Positions 16,477-24,403 of a stretch of DNA of 64,000 bases are shown piece by piece. Position 1 is the stretch's first letter; each line of letters begins with the position of its first letter. The stretch covers positions 30,106-94,105 of the forward strand of contig CAMVJQ010000002.1 in the NCBI GenBank assembly GCA_947167845.1, in the 5' to 3' direction. Both the position numbers and the translations under genes were made by a program. This stretch comes from an uncultured Prevotella sp. (GTDB lineage Bacteria; Bacteroidota; Bacteroidia; Bacteroidales; Bacteroidaceae). The notes beneath the pieces were generated by a model. It made no database searches and had not been told where the DNA came from. It saw only the letters and a program-made list of their open reading frames with translations.

Positions 16477-18237
16477 TCAGTATCCCTTGTTCTGGTGATA
16501 GAGTCCCTGCACGTAGTTCATCTGGTTGGAGGCGATGGGGAAGTACTCGTTCTTGCCGGCGGTGAAGAAGGCGTCCTTATAGTAGAGACCATAGGTCTGG
16601 CCGTCGTACTCGTCGGTCTTCTCGCTCTCAAAGTACTTGTTGAGCGTCGTGCTCAGCATGCCCCAGCGGCGCAGGTCGAAGAAGCGGTGTCCCTCCATGG
16701 CCAGTTCCAGGCGGCGCTCCCAGCGGAGGGCCTTACGGGCGTCGTCCTTGGATGCGAAGTTACCGTAGAGGCTGATGTCGCACTGATCCTTGGCATACTT
16801 GATGAGCGATGTGGCGCTGATGTCGCGCTTGGCACGCTCGCGGATGGTGTTGATGATCTGCAGGGCCTCGCCGTTGTAGTCGCCGCTCTCGATGAGGGCC
16901 TCGGCACGCATCAGCATCACGTCGGTATAGCGCAGCACGTAGTCGTTCTGGCCGAAGGCCTGCCAGGGGTTGTCGTAGTCCTCGCCCTTCGAGCGCTGCG
17001 GTATTTCCTTCATCGAGCAGTAGTAGCCGTAGGTGTTCGGTGTGCGGCTGTTGGCCTTGCTCAGCGTGTACTGTGACTCATACTTATAAGGATAGGTAGG
17101 CATACCGACGGTGTGGAACAGGCGCGGGTCGTACTTGTACTTAGAGTCGGCACCGTTGACGACGATGGCGTTGTGGTCCTCGTCGAAGTCATCCATGGGC
17201 AGACCGTTGCGGGTCTTGAAGGCATTCACCAGGTTCTGTGAGGGCTTGTGGAAGTCCCATCCGCACGACCAGATGCCCCACACGCCGTTGAGCATGTTCG
17301 ACCAGTTGGCGCGTCCGAACTGTGTGCCGTCGTCAGCCTTGTTGGAGTGCTGCACGGCAAAGATGCTCTCCACCGAGTTGGCATAGTCCTGCAGGAAGAT
17401 GTGTCCGTAGGTGTCCAGATAGTTGTATGGTGAGTTCTTCACCACATTGGTGTACTCCAGCACCTTCTGTATCTTGGCCTGATCCACGTGGCTGTAGCCA
17501 GTCGTGGCCTCGTAGCCGTCGCCGTAGGCCCAGTTCAGGTAGCACTTGGCCAGATAGGCGGCTGCTGCCACTTTGTGGGCGCGGCCTGTCGTGCCGGGGG
17601 CTGCCTCGGCCAGGTTCTCGTAGGCATACTGGAAGTCGTCGATGATCTGCTGCATGATTTCGTCGTGCGTACTCTGCCTGGTGGCTTCGATGGTGGCGTT
17701 GCTCATGCCCTCAGTGATGAAGGGCACCTCATACCACATCTGCTGCAGTTTGTAGTAGAAATGGCCGCGCAGGAAACGGGTCTCGGCTCTCAACTGTTTG
17801 ATTTGTGGTGTCTCCTCGGCATCCACCATCGACTCCATGGCGCGGTTGCAGCGGGAGATGGCGCTGTAGAGTTGGTACCACAGTTCGTCGAACTCACCGC
17901 GGTCGGGCTGCAGGGTGGAGAAGATCTCCATGGGGTGATAGCCCGTATCGTTCTCACCCGAGCCACCCTTCAGGCAGTCGTCGGCACTCATGTCGCCGTA
18001 GGGCCAGAGGTTGAAGGGGTAGGAGTACCAGTCGTCGCCCAGTTTGGCGTATGCAGCGGTGACGAGTTTGTCAGCGCTTGAGAATGCTGTCTCCGGGTCC
18101 AGCGCACCCTGAGGCTTCACGTCGTCGATGCTACAGGAAATGAAGAATGAAGAATGAAGAATGAAGAATGCTGCGCCGAACACCTTCGTCATCATCGTCA
18201 TGCTTCTTTTCCCAGTTTTATTAAATATCTGTTTCAT
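16477..18237 (-). CDS. SusD/RagB-like surface lipoprotein (SusD-1)
   Basis: The 586-residue glycan-binding lid protein has a lipobox ISC (Cys35) after a repeat-encoded core FFILHSSFFIS, then the SusD-like N-terminal region and RagB/SusD C-terminal domain. Landmarks are DDCLKGGSG, RFLRGHFYYKLQQMWYEVPFI and ALRWERRLELAMEGHRFFDLRRWG. It pairs with SusC-1 (88-nt gap) to import fructan oligomers. An ATG at 18201 with a better ribosome site (GGAAAAGAAGC) is an alternative start and would give a normal 23-residue signal peptide. The same unit order as BT1762/BT1763 supports levan/fructan as ligand. Confidence 0.94.
   Translation of the reverse strand: MKQIFNKTGKRSMTMMTKVFGAAFFILHSSFFISCSIDDVKPQGALDPETAFSSADKLVTAAYAKLGDDWYSYPFNLWPYGDMSADDCLKGGSGENDTGYHPMEIFSTLQPDRGEFDELWYQLYSAISRCNRAMESMVDAEETPQIKQLRAETRFLRGHFYYKLQQMWYEVPFITEGMSNATIEATRQSTHDEIMQQIIDDFQYAYENLAEAAPGTTGRAHKVAAAAYLAKCYLNWAYGDGYEATTGYSHVDQAKIQKVLEYTNVVKNSPYNYLDTYGHIFLQDYANSVESIFAVQHSNKADDGTQFGRANWSNMLNGVWGIWSCGWDFHKPSQNLVNAFKTRNGLPMDDFDEDHNAIVVNGADSKYKYDPRLFHTVGMPTYPYKYESQYTLSKANSRTPNTYGYYCSMKEIPQRSKGEDYDNPWQAFGQNDYVLRYTDVMLMRAEALIESGDYNGEALQIINTIRERAKRDISATSLIKYAKDQCDISLYGNFASKDDARKALRWERRLELAMEGHRFFDLRRWGMLSTTLNKYFESEKTDEYDGQTYGLYYKDAFFTAGKNEYFPIASNQMNYVQGLYHQNKGY
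18141..18168. repeat. heptamer quartet inside the SusD-1 signal peptide
   Basis: Four perfect TGAAGAA units are read on the minus strand as the hydrophobic core FFILHSSFFI. Confidence 0.9.
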
Positions 18238-18324
18238 AATTCTATCTGTTTTTTAATGTTATATATTGAAGAGCAGTTTATCGAAGAGCGGTCGCAAATT
18301 CTTCACCCTTCACTCTTCATTTAT

Positions 18325-21300
18325 TTAGAATCCCACCTGAATACCAAATGTGAAGGAAGCCGTGTGAGGATAATTCCAGGCCGTGCTTTCGGGGTCAGAG
18401 CAGGTCAGGGATTTCGACTTGATGGTCAGCAGGTTGTCGCCTGAGAGGTAGATGCGTGCGCTCGACAGAAGTATCTTCTTGGCAACTGCTGCGGGCAGTG
18501 TGTAGCCCAACTGCAGGGTGCGCAGTTTCACGTAGGAGCCATTCTCGACATAGTAGGTAGACTCGCGGCCCTCGTCGGCACCGTTAGAGGTGGTCAGTGC
18601 AGGGATGTCTGAAGCGGTGTTGCCTTGCGTCCAGGCGTTGATCAGGCGCTCGCCCTTGTTGCTTCCGGCATCGGTGATGCTCCAGAAGTCGGTCTGGTAT
18701 TTCTGGTCGTTCCATACGTCGACACCGGCCACGCCCTGCCAGAACATGGTGAAGTCGAAGTCCTTGTAGCCCAGGTTCACGTTCAGACCGTAGGAGAAAT
18801 TGGGCACGGGGTTGTAGATCCACGTACGGTCAGCCTCGTTGATGCGGCCGTCGCCGTTGAGGTCGGCATACTTCAGGCCGCCCACGCGGGCACCGGCCTG
18901 ACCGGCAGCCAGCACTTCCTCGCGGCTCTGGTAGAGGCCCTCCACGACGTAGCCGATGCGTGAGCCGTATGCCTTCTTGTCCTGAGCCAGGTTGTGATAG
19001 TCGTTGTGTACGTAGGAGTTCTTCGAGTTCTCTGGCAGATAGGTCACCTTCGAGCGGTAGAAGTCCAGATTGCCGGCGATGTCGTACGACAGGCCGTAGG
19101 CTGTCTTATGGCGGTAGCCGAGATTGAGTTCCATACCCCAGTTCTTCAGCGTCGGGCCGTTGATCCAGGTCTGGCCGCCGAAGCCGATGGCTCCGAGGAA
19201 GGCGGGCTGCACGAGCATGTCCTTCGTTGTCTTGAAGAAGACGTCGTAACTGCCGTAGAGTTCGCCGCCGAAGAGCGAGAAGTCGGTACCGAAGTTCCAC
19301 TGCGAGGATGACTCCCACTTCAGGTCCTCATTCTCCGACTGCAGTTTGTAGTAGCCTGAGGGCAGTGTGCCCGAACCCTGCAGGTTGAGGTCGTAGGCCG
19401 TGGAGTTTTCGCGGTCCGAACCGTAGTTGGCCACGAAGAGCCCGTAGCGGGCGGTGTTGGAGTTCATGCCCTGGTTACCGGTCACACCGTAACTGGCCCG
19501 GATCTTCCAGTCGCGCAGCCAGTCGGCGTCGATGTGCTTCGACAGGCGGTAGCCGAGAGATACGGAGGGGAACGTACCGTACTGGTGGTTCTTACCGAAG
19601 CGGCTCGAGCCGTCGTGACGCAGTGTGAACGAGGCCAGCAATTGGTCGTTCCAGTTGTAGTCGAGTTTGCCGAAGTACGACATCAGTTTGTATGCGTCGC
19701 CGGCACCCGTGGCGGTCTGGATGCCTGTACCGGCGTTGGGCCACATGTAGTCGACGGTCTCCAGCGGGTAGTTCGTGCGGCGGGCTGAGAAGTCGATGCC
19801 GTTGTCCTGATGGGTCTCCAGACCGAGCAGGATAGTCAGGTTGTGGTCCTTAACGATGTCGAAGTTATACTGCAGGGTGTTCGACCATGTCCACTTGGTG
19901 CTGTGGTTCTGTGACATGGTGCTGGCGTTGGTGCTGTTCTTCACCACGTCGGAGTCCCAGGTGTGCTGCATCGAGCGGATGTAGCCGTTGGTATAGTCGA
20001 TACCGAAGTTGGAGCGGAAGAGCATGCCCTTGACGGGAGTGATGTCAACGTAGGCGTTGGCGAAGATGCGCCACTTCTTCAGACGGTTGTCCTTGTTGTG
20101 ATACAGTTCGCGCAGGGGGTTCTGACGGTCGCTCATGCCGCCCACGGGGCCTGAGAAGGTCACGCCGTCGATTTCATAGACGGGCAGCGTTGGAGCGATC
20201 TTCAGCGCGTTCTCCAGAGGCGCGGCGTCCACATTGCTGGAATATGAGAAGGTGGCGTTCTCGCCCACGGTGATGATCTTGTTGAGTTTATAACTGCTGT
20301 TGAAGCGTGCCGAGAAGTTCTCGAAGTCGGTATGCTTCAGCACGCCCAGCGCCTTCTTGTAGCCGACGGAGAAGAGGGTCGAGCCCCTCTCGTGAGCCTT
20401 CGACAGTGCGAGGTCGTAGTTCTGCGTGATGCCGGTGCGCCCTATTTCGCTCACCCAGTCGGTGTCGCTGTAGGGCATCGTCTGCCTGGCGTTCATGAAG
20501 CCGTCGTAGAAGCCGCCCACGGTGTAGTTGTCCATAGCGCCGGTCGCGGGGTTGTAGACGGAGATGGGCGTGCCCCCGGCCACATTGAGGGCCAGGCCGT
20601 AGTTCTGAGCGTAGTCGGCAGGGTTCTTGCCGTCGTTGAGGGCAGCCTGCACCAGAGCGGTGGCATACTGCTGGCTGTTGAGCAGTTTCATCTTCTGCGA
20701 CATCCAGGCCACGGATACCGAGGCGTTGAAGTCGATGTTGACCTTGTCGCCCTTCTTGCCCTTCTTGGTGGTGATGATGATCACACCGTTGGCAGCACGG
20801 CTACCGTAGATAGAGGCCGAGGCGGCATCTTTCAGCACCTGCATCGACTCGATGTCGGAGGCGTTCAGAGAGTTGAGCGAGCCGCTGTAGGGTATACCGT
20901 CGACGATGTAGAGCGGAGCGGTGCTCGAGCCGCCCATTGAGCCGATACCACGAATCTGCACGTTGGCCTCGCCTGAAGGAGAGCCGTTGGTCGTGATGGT
21001 CATACCGGGCACTTTACCCTGCAGTGAGGCCATCGGGTCGGTGTTGCTGGCCTTGAAGTCCTTGGTCTCCACCACGCCCACCGAGCCGGTCAGGTCGGCC
21101 TTGCGCTGCACCTGGTAGCCGGTCACCACCACTTCGCTCAGCGTCTGGGCGTCGTCCTGCATCTTTACCTGCATGCCATTGGCTGCTGGCAGTTCCAGTG
21201 TCTTGTAGCCGATGTAGGTGAAGACGAGCGTGGCTCCCTCCTTCACCTTGATCTTGAAGTTACCGTCGAAGTCGGTCACGGCGCCGTTCGAGGTGCCTTT

Positions 21301-21435
21301 CTCCATCACCGTTGCCCCGATGACGGCTTCGCCTGTGGCATCCACAACGGTGCCACTGATCTCCGTCTGCGCGTACATTATAGTACTCATCAGCAGAGCG
21401 GCGAAACTCAGAATCAGTCTTCTTGCTTGTTTCAT
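18325..21435 (-). CDS. SusC-like TonB-dependent transporter (SusC-1)
   Basis: The 1036-residue outer-membrane transporter has a signal peptide ending TIMYAQ, a carboxypeptidase-like regulatory domain (about 25-105: ISGTVVDATGEAVIGATV, GAVTDFDGNFKIKV), a plug with the SusC signatures PLYIVDGIPY and DAASASIYGSRAANGVIIITTKKG, and a 22-strand barrel ending FTFGIQVGF. It is the import pore of the first fructan unit, first gene of a SusC-SusD-DUF4960 operon. It is closely similar to SusC-2 in the N-terminal 100 residues. A candidate operator and TACCTTTG promoter lie upstream. Confidence 0.95.
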   Translation of the reverse strand: MKQARRLILSFAALLMSTIMYAQTEISGTVVDATGEAVIGATVMEKGTSNGAVTDFDGNFKIKVKEGATLVFTYIGYKTLELPAANGMQVKMQDDAQTLSEVVVTGYQVQRKADLTGSVGVVETKDFKASNTDPMASLQGKVPGMTITTNGSPSGEANVQIRGIGSMGGSSTAPLYIVDGIPYSGSLNSLNASDIESMQVLKDAASASIYGSRAANGVIIITTKKGKKGDKVNIDFNASVSVAWMSQKMKLLNSQQYATALVQAALNDGKNPADYAQNYGLALNVAGGTPISVYNPATGAMDNYTVGGFYDGFMNARQTMPYSDTDWVSEIGRTGITQNYDLALSKAHERGSTLFSVGYKKALGVLKHTDFENFSARFNSSYKLNKIITVGENATFSYSSNVDAAPLENALKIAPTLPVYEIDGVTFSGPVGGMSDRQNPLRELYHNKDNRLKKWRIFANAYVDITPVKGMLFRSNFGIDYTNGYIRSMQHTWDSDVVKNSTNASTMSQNHSTKWTWSNTLQYNFDIVKDHNLTILLGLETHQDNGIDFSARRTNYPLETVDYMWPNAGTGIQTATGAGDAYKLMSYFGKLDYNWNDQLLASFTLRHDGSSRFGKNHQYGTFPSVSLGYRLSKHIDADWLRDWKIRASYGVTGNQGMNSNTARYGLFVANYGSDRENSTAYDLNLQGSGTLPSGYYKLQSENEDLKWESSSQWNFGTDFSLFGGELYGSYDVFFKTTKDMLVQPAFLGAIGFGGQTWINGPTLKNWGMELNLGYRHKTAYGLSYDIAGNLDFYRSKVTYLPENSKNSYVHNDYHNLAQDKKAYGSRIGYVVEGLYQSREEVLAAGQAGARVGGLKYADLNGDGRINEADRTWIYNPVPNFSYGLNVNLGYKDFDFTMFWQGVAGVDVWNDQKYQTDFWSITDAGSNKGERLINAWTQGNTASDIPALTTSNGADEGRESTYYVENGSYVKLRTLQLGYTLPAAVAKKILLSSARIYLSGDNLLTIKSKSLTCSDPESTAWNYPHTASFTFGIQVGF

Positions 21436-21482
21436 TTGCTTTGAATTAATTGGTTAGTAAACTTTGATATATGAATTTGTCG

Positions 21483-21490
21483 CAAAGGTA
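21483..21490 (-). promoter_or_regulatory. -7 box of the SusC-1 operon (TACCTTTG)
   Basis: TACCTTTG on the minus strand, 48 nt upstream of the SusC-1 ATG, matches the consensus. Confidence 0.7.
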
Positions 21491-21519
21491 GGCAAGAATT
21501 GATTCATGAGCGTAAAAAA

Positions 21520-21575
21520 ATCGTTCATCGTCCTAAAAAATTGTTGCAATGTAACATTTTTGCGAGCAAATGAAT
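21520..21575. promoter_or_regulatory. candidate regulator-binding region upstream of SusC-1
   Basis: ATCGTTCATCG (21520-21530) and TTGCAATGTAACATTTTT (21544-21561) resemble the inverted-repeat operator upstream of GH32-1; the conserved parts are ATCGTTCAT, TTGCAA and AACATTTTT. Position, about 30-90 bp upstream of the promoter, fits an activator site. Confidence 0.45.
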
Positions 21576-21713
21576 GATTTTTGATAGAGAGGCGGACAGG
21601 TCGGTTCTTGCCAGGGGCAAGCGTCCCTTCGGGCCGGGCGAGGGGGAGGTCATTACTGGCATCGGCATGTCAGCGATATGGCTTCTGAAAACAAGAGCCT
21701 CCTTTCTGAAACA

Positions 21714-21879
21714 ACTCCCCGCCCCTAAAAGGGAGGGGTCAGTGACTCCCTATGACTCCCCGCCCCTGAGGGGAGGTGGCAGTGACTCCCTATGACTCCC
21801 CGCCCCTAAAAGGGAGGGGTCAGTGACTCCCTATGACTCCCCGCCCCTAAAGGGGAGGGGTAGGGGTGGGGTGAATCAA
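21714..21879. repeat. 41-bp direct-repeat array (4 units) of a CCCCGCCCCT palindrome
   Basis: Units start at 21714, 21755, 21795 and 21836 with ACTCCCCGCCCCT, then a GGGGAGGGG-type arm and CAGTGACTCCCTATG. Each unit can fold on itself. The last unit, ending GGGTGGGGTGAATCAA, occurs again at 22005-22048. Similar pyrimidine/purine palindromes occur at 2678, 21941 and 40519. Confidence 0.8.
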
Positions 21880-22004
21880 TAAGGTTAGACCGATTTTCAG
21901 AAATAGGTTGCGACCGTTTTTTTCTCCTCCACCCCTGTCCCCTCCTCCCAGGAGGAGGGGAGTCCATACGTGCGCACATGTTTCCAGAAGACAGGCTCCT
22001 GCTG

Positions 22005-22048
22005 ACTCCCCGCCCCTAAAGGGGAGGGGTAGGGGTGGGGTGAATCAA
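22005..22048. repeat. second copy of the terminal unit of the 41-bp array
   Basis: The stretch from ACTCCCCGCCCCTAAA to GGGTGGGGTGAATCAA is repeated from 21836-21879 without visible differences. Confidence 0.8.
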
Positions 22049-22090
22049 AAACTGTCCTTTCTTCTTGCGAATTTCTCCAAAAATGGCCAA

Positions 22091-22479
22091 AAACATACAC
22101 CTTTTTATATATATCGCTGAATATTAGAAAGATAGAGGGTGTATGTTTGCTAATTTTAGAATGGCAAACCTACACCAGTGCCCCTTTTTCCGTCGAAACT
22201 TGACGTCTGTGTCATCAGTCAGGATTTTGTTTCGTAGTTATTTTCACATTGGAAACATTTTGTTTCCGCTGTAGAAACAAAGTGTTTCATCTCAGGAAAC
22301 AAAATGTTTCAAGTCTTTTTGCTATCGTGAAACAGGCTTATACACAGATAGATAGCACTAATTTTATCTTATTTTTACTCTTAATTTGGCTTTTGGTGTA
22401 GGTTTTATATAGGAAATATGGTAAACCTACACCACTTAAACCTCTATACCTCAGTATGTTAGATGTAAAGGTGTATGTT
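22091..22479. repeat. alternating inverted array of the 11-bp motif GGTGTA(G/T)GTTT
   Basis: The motif occurs six times in alternating orientation: minus at 22091, plus near 22139, minus near 22166, plus at 22395, minus at 22423 and plus near 22468. The pair at 22395-22405 and 22423-22433 is a perfect inverted repeat. Adjacent pairs could form small stem-loops. Confidence 0.7.
22252..22310. repeat. three GAAAC...GTTTC palindromes with a 22-bp period
   Basis: GAAACATTTTGTTTC (22252-22266), GAAACAAAGTGTTTC (22274-22288) and GAAACAAAATGTTTC (22296-22310) start exactly 22 bp apart, about two helical turns, so all lie on one DNA face. This resembles an iteron-like or cooperative protein-binding array. 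Confidence 0.7.
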
Positions 22480-22733
22480 TTACCTATTTTTCACATATTT
22501 TCATTTGAATTTTTTATGTAGTATCACAAATTCCACAATCTTGGCAGCCAAACATAGGGTGCAACATATATATGACGGGGTAGAGATAGGCATAATTGCG
22601 GATTTTAGGATTACTTAAGTGCAATCGTTTGCGACAGATTTAACACTGCGGATGGTGGCTGTTTAAAGAAAAGTATGGACCCGGCGCATGCCACGGAGCC
22701 CGCACGTGCCCCACGTTATTAATACATAGGACA

Positions 22734-22773
22734 GAAATCGCCCAAGACCTCAATGCAAGTCTTGGGCGATTTC
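22734..22773 (-). terminator. strong hairpin after the SusC-2/GH32-2 operon
   Basis: GAAATCGCCCAAGAC pairs with GTCTTGGGCGATTTC (15 bp, 10-nt loop), 20 nt beyond the GH32-2 stop. There is no long T-run, so it may be a 3'-end stabiliser rather than a full terminator. Confidence 0.6.
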
Positions 22774-22792
22774 AGCCATCAGTCATCAGCCA

Positions 22793-24397
22793 TCACTCCT
22801 GGCAAGTGACCTTGACATCGCTCACGGTGATGGAGCCGCCGTAGTTGTTGATACTCCAGCAATTCTTCTGGATGCCATAGATACGGTTGGTGTAGGCGCA
22901 TACATCGTTGATGTACATGACCATCACGGAGTTGTCGGTGTAGATGTCGATGTTGTAGACATTGTCGGAAGGACGCTGGAAGTTGTAGCCGTCGATGCCC
23001 TCGATGAAACCTTTGCCCTGTTCGCCCTCCTGCTCAAAGTTCACCTTGCGGCCGTCTTCCCACTCCGGATTGACCACCATTGTGTAGTACTGCTTGGAGT
23101 CGGAGCCGCGCACCAGTGAGATGCCGAACTTGTCCCAGTTGTTGGAAGTCTTCACCTTCAGTGAGATGTGGTTGCTGGTGCCCAGACGGCTGAAGAGCAC
23201 GTAGGCATCGTCGCCAGTGAGCGTGCCGCCCGTGTATCCCTGGGATGCGACGACGTCGGCAGCGGCCGTCCTGCTGTATTTGGCGGCCATGGCGGCCACT
23301 TCGCCGAGCGTCAGGGTGCCGTCGCTGTGCTGGATGACCTTGTGGCAGACGAGGGCTCCCGACCAGTTGGGCTCGCCGCCGGCTCCCACGTTGACGTTCT
23401 TGTCGTGGATGGTGGCACCGGTGCGATAGGGACACCAGCCCCAGATGTAGCGGTCGGTGCCGTCGGAGGCCGTCTTTCCGGCATAGAAGGCCCGGCTGTC
23501 GAGCACGCCCTCATGGCCGTCCTTTGGCCAGTTGGCACCCGGATCGTTGAAGCAGGCCTTCAGGGCATCCCACGATGTGGCCATCATATACTTCACCTTA
23601 CGGCTCCATGAGGCACGATAGGCCTCACTGTAGACCAGATACCAGTAGTTGCCCATCTTGAAGATGTCAGGACACTCCAGCATACGGTCCCAGATCATCG
23701 GGAACTGAGCGGCGTGGCTCCAGTTTTTCAGGTCGCTCGACGTAAACTCTGCGAACTTGAGATTGCTGGAGATGACCATGTGCCAGAGACCGTCGTCGGC
23801 CTTGAATACCTGCGGGTCGCGGAAGTCGACGGATGAGTAGCCGTAGTCGTCGCCCTTGAGCATCCACGCATTGTCCTTCGTCCAGGTCTTGAAGTCGGAA
23901 GAGGTGGCGCGCATCACGGCCTCCACGTTCTTACACTGTGGGTTGTGGCCGGTATAGTAGATGTAGTAGAGCCCGTCGCTCTCGTTGTAGACGGCACAGC
24001 CCGTTCCGAGTGCCGCATCCTGTTCCCAGGCCGAAGTGCCGGTGGCGAGTACCTCGCCGAGCGATTCGTAGTGGGCTCCGTCCTTCGTGGCGACGCCCCA
24101 GATGGGATGGTAGTTGTAGGTGGCATTGTTCTCGTACTCCTGCAGATAGAGCACCTTGAAGTCGCCTGCCTTCTGGTCGTAGAAGGGCATGGGGTCGCCG
24201 CAGCGCCCGATGGCGGGGTTATAGTAGGTCTGGAAGCCCGCCTCGTCGGTAGAGTTGAAGAATGTGGATGTGCCAGCCCAGTCCTTCGGGGCGTCAGGGC
24301 CGAAGTCGTCGTCGCTGCAGGAGGCGAGGGTGGCGGCGGCTGCGGTCAAGCCGCAGCCCACCAGGCCAGCCAATAGATAATTCTTTATTGTCTTCAT
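22793..24397 (-). CDS. GH32-like surface lipoprotein with variant nucleophile motif
   Basis: The 534-residue lipoprotein (lipobox TLASC, Cys27) has a GH32 propeller fold. RDP (193-195) and ECP (241-243) are intact. The usual WMNDPNG is replaced by RCGDPMPFYD, where Asp68 could still be the nucleophile but the Asn and Gly neighbours differ. A C-terminal beta-sandwich (about 375-534) ends in VSDVKVTCQE. The family with this variant is often annotated GH32 with DUF4975. As a lipidated enzyme in the SusC-2 operon it is probably a surface endo-acting fructanase, in contrast with the soluble GH32-1; fructan binding without cleavage is the alternative. Confidence 0.88.
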   Translation of the reverse strand: MKTIKNYLLAGLVGCGLTAAAATLASCSDDDFGPDAPKDWAGTSTFFNSTDEAGFQTYYNPAIGRCGDPMPFYDQKAGDFKVLYLQEYENNATYNYHPIWGVATKDGAHYESLGEVLATGTSAWEQDAALGTGCAVYNESDGLYYIYYTGHNPQCKNVEAVMRATSSDFKTWTKDNAWMLKGDDYGYSSVDFRDPQVFKADDGLWHMVISSNLKFAEFTSSDLKNWSHAAQFPMIWDRMLECPDIFKMGNYWYLVYSEAYRASWSRKVKYMMATSWDALKACFNDPGANWPKDGHEGVLDSRAFYAGKTASDGTDRYIWGWCPYRTGATIHDKNVNVGAGGEPNWSGALVCHKVIQHSDGTLTLGEVAAMAAKYSRTAAADVVASQGYTGGTLTGDDAYVLFSRLGTSNHISLKVKTSNNWDKFGISLVRGSDSKQYYTMVVNPEWEDGRKVNFEQEGEQGKGFIEGIDGYNFQRPSDNVYNIDIYTDNSVMVMYINDVCAYTNRIYGIQKNCWSINNYGGSITVSDVKVTCQE

Positions 24398-24403
24398 AAT
24401 CGG

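Larger units (their letters stand above)
21591..22733. other. gene-free region of about 1.1 kb rich in repeats
   Basis: The interval between the SusC-1 regulatory region and the GH32-2 3' hairpin has no convincing gene on either strand. It contains a 41-bp direct-repeat array, a separate duplicate of its last unit, an alternating inverted array of an 11-bp motif and three GAAAC palindromes (each listed separately). The rest is AT-rich, except a GC-rich stretch at 22679-22719. Composition changes abruptly at about 22050, suggesting remnants of different origin. Confidence 0.6.

Noticed and set aside
21714..22048. CRISPR-like array of GC-rich units
   Set aside because: Units follow each other with a 40-41-bp period and no variable spacers; no cas genes.
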